NCBI GenBank assembly: GCA_030043175.1
Contig: JASHYD010001290.1
Location: 1-5,300 of the forward strand
Direction: 5' to 3'
Length of the DNA stretch: 5,300 nt
From: Xanthobacteraceae bacterium
Lineage (GTDB): Bacteria > Pseudomonadota > Alphaproteobacteria > Rhizobiales > Xanthobacteraceae
Under the pieces are notes generated by a model. That model worked only from the letters and a program-made list of their open reading frames with translations. It did not search any database and was not told the origin of the DNA. This document shows, piece after piece, positions 1 to 5,300 of this stretch (position 1 is its first letter; each line of letters begins with the position of its first letter). The translations under genes and the position numbers were made by a program.

Positions 1-501
1 TGGACGGCGAATGGAAGAGCAGGCCTTCGCGGAGGGACGGGGTCCCGATCCGGCAACCAGCGACAATACAAGTGGTGGTTTTCTGCTCGAAGCTGATCCT
101 TTGAATCGATAGCGCGCCACGTCGGAACTGCTCTTCTCGGCCACCGACACTGGCTGGAGGCCGGCGTTCGTTTCGCCTCCGCGCGGCTGAATTCGGCCAC
201 CTTCGCGTTCGGGTTTACGACGCGGTGATCGTTGCGGGTTCCCGACCGCGCGGCGGCTAACAAGGGGCGCCCGAGCCCTCGACCGTGAATGCGACTTCGA
301 GCGCGTCGCCGTTACACTCACTTCTCCGTCCGCTTGAAATATCTCAAGTCGGGCGGGGGCTGGTCCTTGCGGGCCGGCATCAGGAAACCGTCGCCGCTGA
401 TGAAATAATGCCGCAATGCCCTAGATGCCTACCAACCTGCCGGCACCGCGGGGCGTCGCTGTCGGGACCCAATATGCTCACCGTGAGATTTTCTTACCGA
501 T
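1..501. other. Stretch without a recognisable gene
   Basis: No reading frame here gives a protein I recognise. A + strand frame is open from position 2 to a stop at 110-112, and could be the tail of a gene entering from the left, but its composition is unremarkable. A + strand reading frame with an ATG at 285 runs to 638, but it crosses into the reverse-transcriptase and transposase relics in the wrong frame or strand, so I treat it as chance. A - strand reading between about 432 and 318 contains a non-random-looking peptide (GDGFLMPARKDQPPPDLRYF), reported under findings. No ribosome binding site, terminator or repeat stands out. Given the broken mobile DNA just downstream, this is most simply decayed accessory sequence. 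Confidence 0.5.
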
Positions 502-603
502 GTGCCGAAAAAGTCTGCGGCATGCCGCTCGCTGAACCACGTCATCGATTTGGAGTGGATGCGAGAAGCCTACATACGAACCCGCACGGATGGGGCAACG
601 AGC
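502..603 (+). pseudogene. Fragment of group II intron reverse transcriptase/maturase
   Basis: This frame reads RSLNHVIDLEWMREAY followed by IRTRTDGAT. It resembles the N-terminal region of bacterial group II intron-encoded reverse transcriptases, where a segment of the type 'SL.H.ID..WL.EAY.RTRKDGA' precedes the conserved GVDG motif. Here similarity ends just before the expected GVDG, and the reading continues into DNA that belongs to the opposite-strand transposase end (620 onward). The fragment is therefore truncated on its 3' side, probably by that insertion sequence. None of the catalytic reverse transcriptase blocks (including YADD) is present, so it cannot be active. The upstream limit is uncertain, because the 5' flank gives no clear continuation and I see no intron RNA domains. 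Identification rests on one motif of about 25 residues recognised by eye. A chance match is possible but not my preferred reading. Confidence 0.45.
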
Positions 604-619
604 TGTCCCTGTCGGAAAC

Positions 620-1036
620 TCAAACTCGAACATATTGATGGTGTAGCCCGCCCAAGATCAGCGACGAACGCACGCGCCCTGTTCAGCACACATCACGCCG
701 AACCGGCGCGTCCTTCTGCACTGATAAGTGCCTTCTGACCTCGTTGTAGTATTTTTGGCACAATGCGAGAACGTGGCGAATGGCGCTCGCCAACGATGAC
801 GACGGGATCAATACATTCCCGTCGAATCGAGCCGATCAGCCTCTGCATATCCGTTCTGCCAAGGCGACCGCGCCGAGACCGGTCGGTCGCGAATACCCAT
901 AGCCCGGATGCGCCGGATGAAGACAGCGCCATACGCGCCGTCGCAGTCGCGGATCAAGTAGCGTGGAGGCTAGTCTCAGCCGCAGGCCTCGGCTAGCTGA
1001 CGGGCAAGCCATTCCGCATTGGGATGGGCTGTCACA
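620..1036 (-). pseudogene. Degenerate rve/DDE transposase (IS3/IS481-like), C-terminal part
   Basis: Read on the - strand from about 1036 down, the DNA encodes GVTAHPNAEWLARQLAEACG, then RYLIRDCDGAYGAVF and ARSPWQNGYAE, then RLIGSIRRECIDPVVIVGER, then QKYYNEVRRHLSVQKDAPVR, and finally LILGGLHHQYVRV before a stop at 620-622. This is the order of the integrase-core catalytic domain of rve-type transposases. The Asp of DCDGAYG and the Glu of NGYAERLIGS would be two of the three DDE residues. The segments lie in different frames, with shifts near 969, 868, 790 and 690, so the gene cannot give a full product. The N-terminal half, including the first catalytic Asp and any helix-turn-helix, is missing: similarity stops at about 1037, where HIRAN-encoding DNA begins on the other strand. 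No intact terminal inverted repeats were recognised. Exact IS family is uncertain. Confidence 0.85.
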
Positions 1037-1037
1037 C

Positions 1038-1222
1038 CCAGCCAGACAACGAGTACGACGAAAGAGCTATTGCGGTAAAAGTCGGTGGCAAGACGATCGG
1101 ATATGTCAATCGCCTCCAAACGAGTGCCTTTCATGAATGGCTGCCCGAGGGGCGCTTCACAGCCACACTCGAGAGAGTGAACGGAGCCCCCAATCGTCCT
1201 GTTCGTGCGCGTGAAGGGTCAG
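1038..1222 (+). pseudogene. Truncated, frameshifted HIRAN-domain protein
   Basis: The reading QPDNEYDERAIAVKVGGKTI then GYVNRLQTSAFHEWLPEG matches the core of the HIRAN domain: the PDN.YD..AIAV strand, the (I/K)GY strand and the following helix. The end of the domain continues in the next frame (from about 1187) as PPIVLFVRVK, so one frameshift lies near 1186-1190. HIRAN domains bind 3' ends of single-stranded DNA in SNF2 helicases such as HLTF. They also occur as small stand-alone or fused modules in bacteria, often in mobile or repair contexts. The N-terminal strand of the domain is absent because DNA upstream of about 1037 belongs to the opposite-strand transposase relic. The ATG at 1024 lies inside that relic, so it is not a genuine start. 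The fragment is presumably non-functional unless a fusion transcript is made. Confidence 0.75.
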
Positions 1223-1247
1223 TGTGAGAACCCGAGTTCACCGTTAG

Positions 1248-1613
1248 CTGGAGCAACGACCGACGCATCCTGCGGAAAGCGCCCCGGGCCACGGGGTGGA
1301 GTTCGAGGTCTCGCCCCCAAGCGGCGAAACTTATGGCCTATTGCCGCCGCGACGAGCCCCGGTTCCTCCTCCAGAACGACTCAAGCCGCTGCCCAAGAAA
1401 TACAAGGAACTCATCGGTGACCATCCCGATCATCCAGGGGAAGGCCGGGGGAGGGGAGTAGCTAAGCGCAGCCCCCGCCTCAGCCTAATCAGGAACACAG
1501 AAAGTCGCTCAGCCGCTTGCGCACTGCACTTTCATTTCGTAGCTCGCATTCCCAGACCGCCAGTGTGTCCCACCCAAGCTCTGACAATGCGTCAAGCGCG
1601 GCGCGGGGTGTAA
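1248..1613 (+). pseudogene. Unrecognised open stretch downstream of HIRAN fragment
   Basis: A + strand frame is open from after a stop at 1245-1247 to a stop at 1611-1613. Its first 60 or so residues look protein-like: GVEFEVSPPSGETYGLLPP, a Pro/Arg-rich linker, then ERLKPLPKKYKELIGDHPDH. The rest is low quality (Arg/Ser/Pro-rich without pattern) and may be open only because the DNA is GC-rich. It lies in a third frame relative to the two HIRAN pieces, so it could be the frameshifted C-terminal part of the same former gene. I recognise no domain. An ATG at 1296 has no convincing ribosome binding site. Treat as a possible gene remnant, not a gene. Confidence 0.25.
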
Positions 1614-1663
1614 TTACGGCGGGCCCTCGATCCAGCGTTTGGTGATTTGATTTATCGGACATG

Positions 1664-1679
1664 TGTGAGGTACCTCACA
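1664..1679. promoter_or_regulatory. Perfect 16-base palindrome, candidate operator
   Basis: TGTGAGGTACCTCACA is identical to its own reverse complement. It lies about 120 bases upstream of the start codon of the exported-protein gene, in otherwise non-coding DNA. A perfect two-fold site of this length fits binding by a dimeric repressor or activator, so it is a candidate regulator site for the downstream gene. It could also form only a tight, loopless cruciform, which makes a hairpin role less likely. The regulator is unknown and no second copy was noticed in the window. Confidence 0.4.
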
Positions 1680-1741
1680 TGCCCTCCAAACTTGTATGCA
1701 GTAGTTCTGTCGGCGAGCCAGATGGTCTGTCCGACTGCCTG

Positions 1742-1771
1742 TTCTCAACTCTCGCACGGTCGAAATATTAT
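1742..1771 (+). promoter_or_regulatory. Possible sigma-70-type promoter
   Basis: TATTAT at 1766-1771 matches five of six bases of the -10 consensus. TTCTCA at 1742-1747 matches four of six of the -35 consensus, with an 18-base spacer. Transcription would start at about 1778, giving a leader of roughly 20 bases that just includes the ribosome binding site of the exported-protein gene. The position is sensible and the local AT-richness is unusual for this window, but the -35 box is weak and alphaproteobacterial promoters are poorly conserved, so this is only a suggestion. Confidence 0.25.
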
Positions 1772-1783
1772 GACGGTGCTTAT

Positions 1784-1790
1784 GGAGGGG
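1784..1790 (+). promoter_or_regulatory. Ribosome binding site of exported-protein gene
   Basis: GGAGGGG sits seven bases before the ATG at 1798 and is a strong Shine-Dalgarno sequence. It fixes the start codon of the 423-residue gene, in agreement with the signal peptide that begins at that Met. Confidence 0.8.
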
Positions 1791-1797
1791 ATTTAAA

Positions 1798-3069
1798 ATG
1801 ATCAATCGAAGCAAGATGTTTCTGCCAGTTGCGGTACTAATGTCAGCAGGCGCAGCGCATGCTGCTGAAACGAGTTCGAACGCGGCAATCTCTCTACCGC
1901 CCAATTTCCGGATCGATGAAATCAGGCCTGTACCCGGACCGTCCCCCGCGCCACTGCCCCCACTCGGGGTGCTTTCGAATTTCACCGGAGATTTCGCGGG
2001 CACCGGATTCAACGCGATCTTCCGTCCCAATAGCGCGTCGCCGACCACCACAAACTTCCCCATCCCCGTCACACCCCCACCTCCGACGCCTCCAAGCGAG
2101 AACGTCTTGGAGCTTAACTTGACGAAGGAAACCCTGTCCTTCTCCAACCAACTCGGGAACGTACCTAATCGCGGTCTGGAAGCTCAGAATGACATCTTCC
2201 TTAATGGCGTGCCCTATGTGCAGGCCATCAGCGACGTCGCCAATCCCGCGACTGGCAGAGGTGATGCCACGCCCACCGCTATTCATTTCGAGCCGGGCCT
2301 GTGGATGAACATTCCGGCCACGACCACAACTCCGGCTCTAGCCAACTCGCTGGTCCGCATGGCATCCATTCCTCACGGGACGACAATCAACGCTCAGGCT
2401 CTGGCGCCTACGACCGTCATCAACGGGCCGCCGAACATACCCACGGTGAGCATCACGCCCTTTATTATTGGAAGCAGTCCCCATACTTTTATCACTTTCG
2501 CCAGCCAAACCGCTGCCAATAAAGATACGCCCCGAATTCCTCAAGACCTGACCAAATTCATTGCGGCCGGGACGATCACACAGGCCATATTGAACGATCC
2601 GAATACCGTGCTGCGTGACGCCATCGCCGCTCAGACCATTACGAAGACGATCGTCTTCACCGTTTCCACCGCGCCCCCCTTGCCGGAATTTGGCGGCGGA
2701 ACGGCCAATATCGCCTTCTTGCAGGGCAATCCTCCGGTGACAACGCCCAACGCTAACGCGGTCCAGATGACGGCCACGTTCTGGATCGAGACTGTTGAGC
2801 ATAAAATCGTGATTCCCGTCTACAAGCCGGGGCAGCCGCCCTTGAGGATCGCCGCGCAGACCGCAAAGCCGGGGCAAATCGCGCCGGTCTTTCGGGTAGA
2901 GCCGCCGCGCGAGATTACTGAGCCGATCACCATCACCGTGACCTCGACCCAGATCCAGTACTCGCAGATCGTCTTTCTCAATTTTGCCGGTCTTACATGG
3001 CCGCACGTCTCGGTGGCCACCCTGACCCCGACGACCGAACAGACCGTCCCAATCTCGGCCTGGCCCTGA
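1798..3069 (+). CDS. Exported protein, possible heme-binding/nitrobindin-like family
   Basis: This intact 423-residue gene is the best supported in the window. Residues 1-22 form a classical Sec signal peptide: a short N-region with Arg4 and Lys6, a hydrophobic core at 7-19, and an AHA cleavage site before Ala23. The product is thus periplasmic or secreted. No cysteine is visible in it, so it is neither a lipoprotein nor disulfide-bonded. A Pro-rich stretch (44-56) leads to FTGDFAGTGFNAIFRP (62-77), a second Pro/Thr-rich loop (82-99), then LELNLTKETLSFS, a DIFLNGVPYVQ segment (132-142), IHFEPGLWMNIP (162-173) and RMASIPHGTTINAQ (187-200). The C-terminus ends with a beta-rich segment (386-406) containing FLNFAGLTWPHVSV. 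The GTGFN...RP, IHFEPG and R.ASIPHGTT pattern recalls bacterial and fungal proteins that I believe are annotated as heme-binding beta-barrels. That link is from memory, and no axial ligand can be assigned. The gene stands alone: strong ribosome binding site, upstream palindrome, and its own terminator about 100 bases downstream. Confidence 0.9.
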   Translation: MINRSKMFLPVAVLMSAGAAHAAETSSNAAISLPPNFRIDEIRPVPGPSPAPLPPLGVLSNFTGDFAGTGFNAIFRPNSASPTTTNFPIPVTPPPPTPPSENVLELNLTKETLSFSNQLGNVPNRGLEAQNDIFLNGVPYVQAISDVANPATGRGDATPTAIHFEPGLWMNIPATTTTPALANSLVRMASIPHGTTINAQALAPTTVINGPPNIPTVSITPFIIGSSPHTFITFASQTAANKDTPRIPQDLTKFIAAGTITQAILNDPNTVLRDAIAAQTITKTIVFTVSTAPPLPEFGGGTANIAFLQGNPPVTTPNANAVQMTATFWIETVEHKIVIPVYKPGQPPLRIAAQTAKPGQIAPVFRVEPPREITEPITITVTSTQIQYSQIVFLNFAGLTWPHVSVATLTPTTEQTVPISAWP

Positions 3070-3168
3070 GCAGTCGCCCGGCCCAACTTTGGTTCCGCCG
3101 CCGGTCAAAGCGCCCGCGCTGACCTAAAGTCGTTGTTACTGTTAATGCACCGACTGGCCGAGATTTTA

Positions 3169-3196
3169 AGCCGCCCGCGTTCGGGCGGCTCTTTTT
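3169..3196 (+). terminator. Intrinsic terminator of exported-protein gene
   Basis: AGCCGCCCG (3169-3177) pairs perfectly with CGGGCGGCT (3182-3190) around a four-base loop, CGTT. It is followed after one C by five T residues (3192-3196). A nine-pair GC-rich stem with a T-run is a typical rho-independent terminator. It lies 100 bases after the stop codon at 3067-3069, so it closes the exported-protein transcript and supports that gene being monocistronic. Confidence 0.88.
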
Positions 3197-3756
3197 GCTC
3201 CCGCATCCCTTTCAGGGGAATTCCATGTTCAGCGGTGCTCCGGGTTGCTCCCCCTCCCCCTAAACGCCGTCGGGGCCGTCTACCAAGCTCGCGGCGCATG
3301 CGATTGTGCGAAACGGCTATGGGTGGGCGTCCTCGCCCTCCCGCTACTCGACACAGCAAGGCGCCAAGAAAGCCCGCCGGACGTAGTCCCCCAATCGCGG
3401 CCCGCGGACAGAGGAGCTAATCTCGACCGAGCCGAACGGCGCCCCCGGCTTTTGTTGGGAAGAATTGGACGCTGCCGTGCGCCCCGGGCGTAATCTCTTG
3501 CCGTCTCGACCAGCTCCTCGTACAGTGGTCAATGCTGGGACGCGCTCCGGGCTGATGTCGCCGCAATCGCCCGCGCAACACGGGAAACTGGCCTTCTCTG
3601 GATGCGGCTTCGCTGCAACGACCTCGGCGGTACGGCCGGGACTCGCGACCAGAACGCGATCCTGTGCGCCGGTGAACAGCACCTCGCGCTGGCATGACGA
3701 CGATCTCAAGCATCCCTCGCTTGCAATTTCGATCCCCGAGGCGGCGACCGATGCGA
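3197..3756. other. Stretch without a recognisable gene between terminator and amidohydrolase relic
   Basis: Several GC-driven reading frames are open on both strands here, but none has a convincing start, ribosome binding site or recognisable domain. The N-terminal half of the amidohydrolase expected upstream of 3757 (metal-binding HxH motif, roughly 200 or more residues) is not visible in any + strand frame, so that gene was cut by a deletion or insertion in this interval. On the - strand two short readings look slightly protein-like: LYEELVETARDYARGARQ at about 3473-3526, and REVLFTGAQDRVLVASPGR at about 3635-3690. I could not assign either to a family with confidence. Confidence 0.5.
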
Positions 3757-4395
3757 TGCGTACTCATCGCCCATTCGACGCTCATCACGCCCGCCGAGCT
3801 GATGCTGCTGGCGCGCACCGATACAGCGGTGGCCTACAACCCTGTCGCCTCGACCTGGAAAGGCAATGCAGTGGCTCCCGGCGAATGATGGCCGAACTCG
3901 GTGTCCGTTTCGCGCTCGGAACCGACAGCACATCCAGCGACGCATTCCGCATGGTCGAAGCAGCGGAGAGCAGGCAGCGCATCGCGTTCGGGATCGGCGT
4001 CGGTGACTTTTGTGTGGTGGTGGCTGGCTCGAACATGCGACGCAGGCCGTCGCCGATGCAGTTGGCCTCAAGGGAAATGACAGGGAAGATTGCGGTGGGT
4101 CAGGCGGCCGACCTGCTGCTCATCGACATCACCGGACCAGAGTTCGCGCCCTCGTGGGGCCTCGACTGGGAGCTGGTCCGATTCAACAATCGCGACCAGA
4201 TCACAGCCGTCTTGGTGGCAGGCAAATTGCGGCTGTGGCCGCGGCTGGCCGACTGACTGGGATACCGAATCACTTATTCGCGAGGTAAGAGCGGTGGCGG
4301 CAGACGCAGTCGCCACGGCTCCGATCAAGCGGACTCACCCTATTTCACACGAGCATCGCGCCAAGCATTTCCATCTGCCCGGCAAGCGGTCATGA
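3757..4395 (+). pseudogene. Amidohydrolase (SsnA/TRZ/ATZ-type deaminase family), C-terminal part, frameshifted
   Basis: Read across frames, the DNA encodes VLIAHSTLITPAELMLLART then VAYNPVASTWKGNAVAP; then MAELGVRFALGTDSTSSDAF; then CGGGWLEHATQAVADAVG; then MTGKIAVGQAADLLLIDITG and LVAGKLRLW; then GWPTDWDTESLIREVRAVAA, to a stop at 4393-4395. This is the C-terminal half of a COG0402-type metal-dependent hydrolase/deaminase. His in AHST and Asp in GTDS correspond to conserved metal-site residues of the superfamily, and the G.I..G..ADLLLID block is the usual return to the small beta domain. Frame changes fall near 3880, 4010, 4075 and 4235. The N-terminal barrel strands with the HxH motif are missing. 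No nonsense codon interrupts the individual segments, so decay is recent or the indels are sequencing errors. The stop overlaps the permease start (ATGA), indicating former translational coupling. Substrate unknown. Confidence 0.82.
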
Positions 4396-5213
4396 CCGAT
4401 CTTGCGATGATTGCGCTCGCGGTGACGATCGCCGCATTGAGGGCGATCGGGGTTGGCTTCGCGCTCATTGTCGCTCCTCTTGCGGCTGTCATCCGGCCAG
4501 ACCTATTACCGGGAGCGATTCTGATCCTGATGTTGCCGCTCAATACCTTCGTGGCGTGGCGCGAACGTAGCCATTTCGATCTGCGCAGCGCGAGCTGGAT
4601 CACGACCGGCCGCTTTGCTGGCACATTCGTCGGGTTTTGGATTCTCACAGCCGTGACGGCGCCTATGCTGAATTTGGTCGTAGGTGCCACCACCGTTCTG
4701 GCGGCGGTGGCGGCAAAACTCGCGCCCAAATTCACGCCAAGTCCGACGGCCTATCTGGGCGCTGGCCTTATCACCGGCGTGACCGGGACCGCAACCGGAA
4801 TCGGCGGCCCGCCGCTCGCGCTGGTCTATCAGCATCATCCGCCGCCGACACTGCGCGCGACCATGGCCCTGGGTTTCCTACTTGGCGAGATATTCTCGCT
4901 CGCGGTCCTCGCAATGAAGGGAAGGCTCGGGCTTGCCGAGTGCACCACCGCTGTGGCGCTTGTGGTTCCGCTGGTGCTGGGGCTAGCGGGCAGCGGCTGG
5001 GCGCACCGCTGGCTGAGCGTAGAACGATTGCGCAATGCGCTTCTTATCTTCGCTGTGGTTTCAGGCGTCGTGCTAATGATCCAGTCCACAGCCCACTTCG
5101 GCCCTCACTTGGGCGTTGGCTTAATCGAAGGCGGCGGGGCAATAAGCCGGCACTCGACTGTCGGAACCGTGCTAATCTCGCGCTGCAACATCTTGGCCGG
5201 AGCAATCCGATAG
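4392..5213 (+). CDS. TauE/SafE-family membrane permease
   Basis: This 273-residue integral membrane protein shows about eight hydrophobic segments, roughly at residues 5-34, 40-56, 70-88, 90-107, 118-135, 155-172, 182-202 and 212-231. The motif TGIGGPPLALVYQH (135-148), after the second-half repeat GLITGVTGTATG, is characteristic of the TauE/SafE (sulfite exporter) family. These proteins move small anions such as sulfite, sulfoacetate or other organic acids across the inner membrane. Length is slightly above the usual 240-260 residues because of a hydrophilic tail from about residue 233 that looks non-native. The first segment (AALRAIGVGFALI) seems a few residues short of the usual form around the GFGFAL motif. 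The ATG at 4392 overlaps the amidohydrolase stop, so the pair was probably one operon. There is no strong Shine-Dalgarno, consistent with coupling, and expression may suffer now that the upstream gene is broken. Substrate cannot be told from sequence. Confidence 0.85.
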   Translation: MTDLAMIALAVTIAALRAIGVGFALIVAPLAAVIRPDLLPGAILILMLPLNTFVAWRERSHFDLRSASWITTGRFAGTFVGFWILTAVTAPMLNLVVGATTVLAAVAAKLAPKFTPSPTAYLGAGLITGVTGTATGIGGPPLALVYQHHPPPTLRATMALGFLLGEIFSLAVLAMKGRLGLAECTTAVALVVPLVLGLAGSGWAHRWLSVERLRNALLIFAVVSGVVLMIQSTAHFGPHLGVGLIEGGGAISRHSTVGTVLISRCNILAGAIR

Positions 5214-5300
5214 CCCTATGGCTACCAAAACCGACGCTCGCAATGCTCTTGGTCCCCAGCGCGAGTGGCCAATTGGGGCGGGCTCGGCCGGAATTCTACT

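Noticed and set aside
285..638. 117-residue + strand reading frame from ATG at 285
   Set aside because: It overlaps the reverse-transcriptase fragment in a different frame and the - strand transposase end, lacks a ribosome binding site and shows no domain.
1614..2286. Long - strand readings across the start of the exported-protein gene
   Set aside because: They mirror the coding strand's codon pattern, are Gly/Arg-rich without motifs, and the + strand gene has a signal peptide, ribosome binding site and terminator.
2338..3108. 256-residue - strand reading frame opposite the exported-protein gene
   Set aside because: Gly/Arg/Asp-rich shadow with no recognisable domain; the + strand evidence is much stronger.
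3473..3526. - strand reading LYEELVETARDYARGARQ, reminiscent of the N-terminal region of tyrosine recombinases
   Set aside because: The similarity stops after about 18 residues, the expected NT..AY..DW motif does not follow in any frame, and no catalytic recombinase residues are nearby.
3344..3818. Two overlapping - strand reading frames of 121 and 133 residues
   Set aside because: No domain or start signal; the 3757-3818 part lies opposite clearly amidohydrolase-coding DNA.
3465..4256. 263-residue + strand frame taken as one intact protein
   Set aside because: Only parts of it (about 3885-4010 and 4076-4235) match the amidohydrolase; the rest of that family's sequence lies in the other two frames, so the open frame is a composite, not a real gene product.
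5218..5300. ATG at 5218 with a frame open to the window end
   Set aside because: Only 27 codons are visible, with no ribosome binding site and no recognisable sequence; cannot be supported from this window.

Overview
The window is GC-rich, and its gene style (Ala/Pro-rich secreted protein, TauE/SafE-like permease, amidohydrolase, rve-type transposase) suggests a proteobacterium, most likely an alphaproteobacterium such as a sphingomonad. This assignment is inferred from family resemblance only. Much of the DNA looks like an accessory-region graveyard: only two genes are clearly open end to end, and the rest are fragments whose protein similarity jumps between reading frames.

Layout. Positions 1-500 hold no gene I can name. 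Positions about 502-600 read as a short piece of a group II intron reverse transcriptase/maturase N-terminus (+ strand). Positions 620-1036 are the 3' part of a DDE (rve) transposase on the - strand, broken by at least four frameshifts. It abuts, at about 1037, a 5'-truncated and frameshifted HIRAN-domain fragment on the + strand (1038-1222), followed by an unrecognised open stretch. After a roughly 180-base leader with a perfect 16-base palindrome and a good ribosome binding site comes an intact 423-residue exported protein (1798-3069), closed by a strong intrinsic terminator at 3169-3196.

Downstream, 3197-3756 has no recognisable gene. Positions 3757-4395 are the C-terminal half of a metal-dependent amidohydrolase (SsnA/TRZ/ATZ type) on the + strand. 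It needs four frame changes to be read through, yet keeps its motifs. Its last codon overlaps the start of an intact TauE/SafE-type permease (4392-5213) in an ATGA arrangement, so the two were once a translationally coupled pair: a hydrolase and an exporter or importer, perhaps for a deaminated or sulfonated small molecule (inference). The last 87 bases hold nothing I can support.

I see no CRISPR array, tRNA, rRNA or convincing new multi-gene system. The most interesting items are the isolated exported protein with its own palindrome and terminator, the transposase/HIRAN junction, and the pattern of indels without nonsense codons, which could be either recent gene decay or sequencing error.
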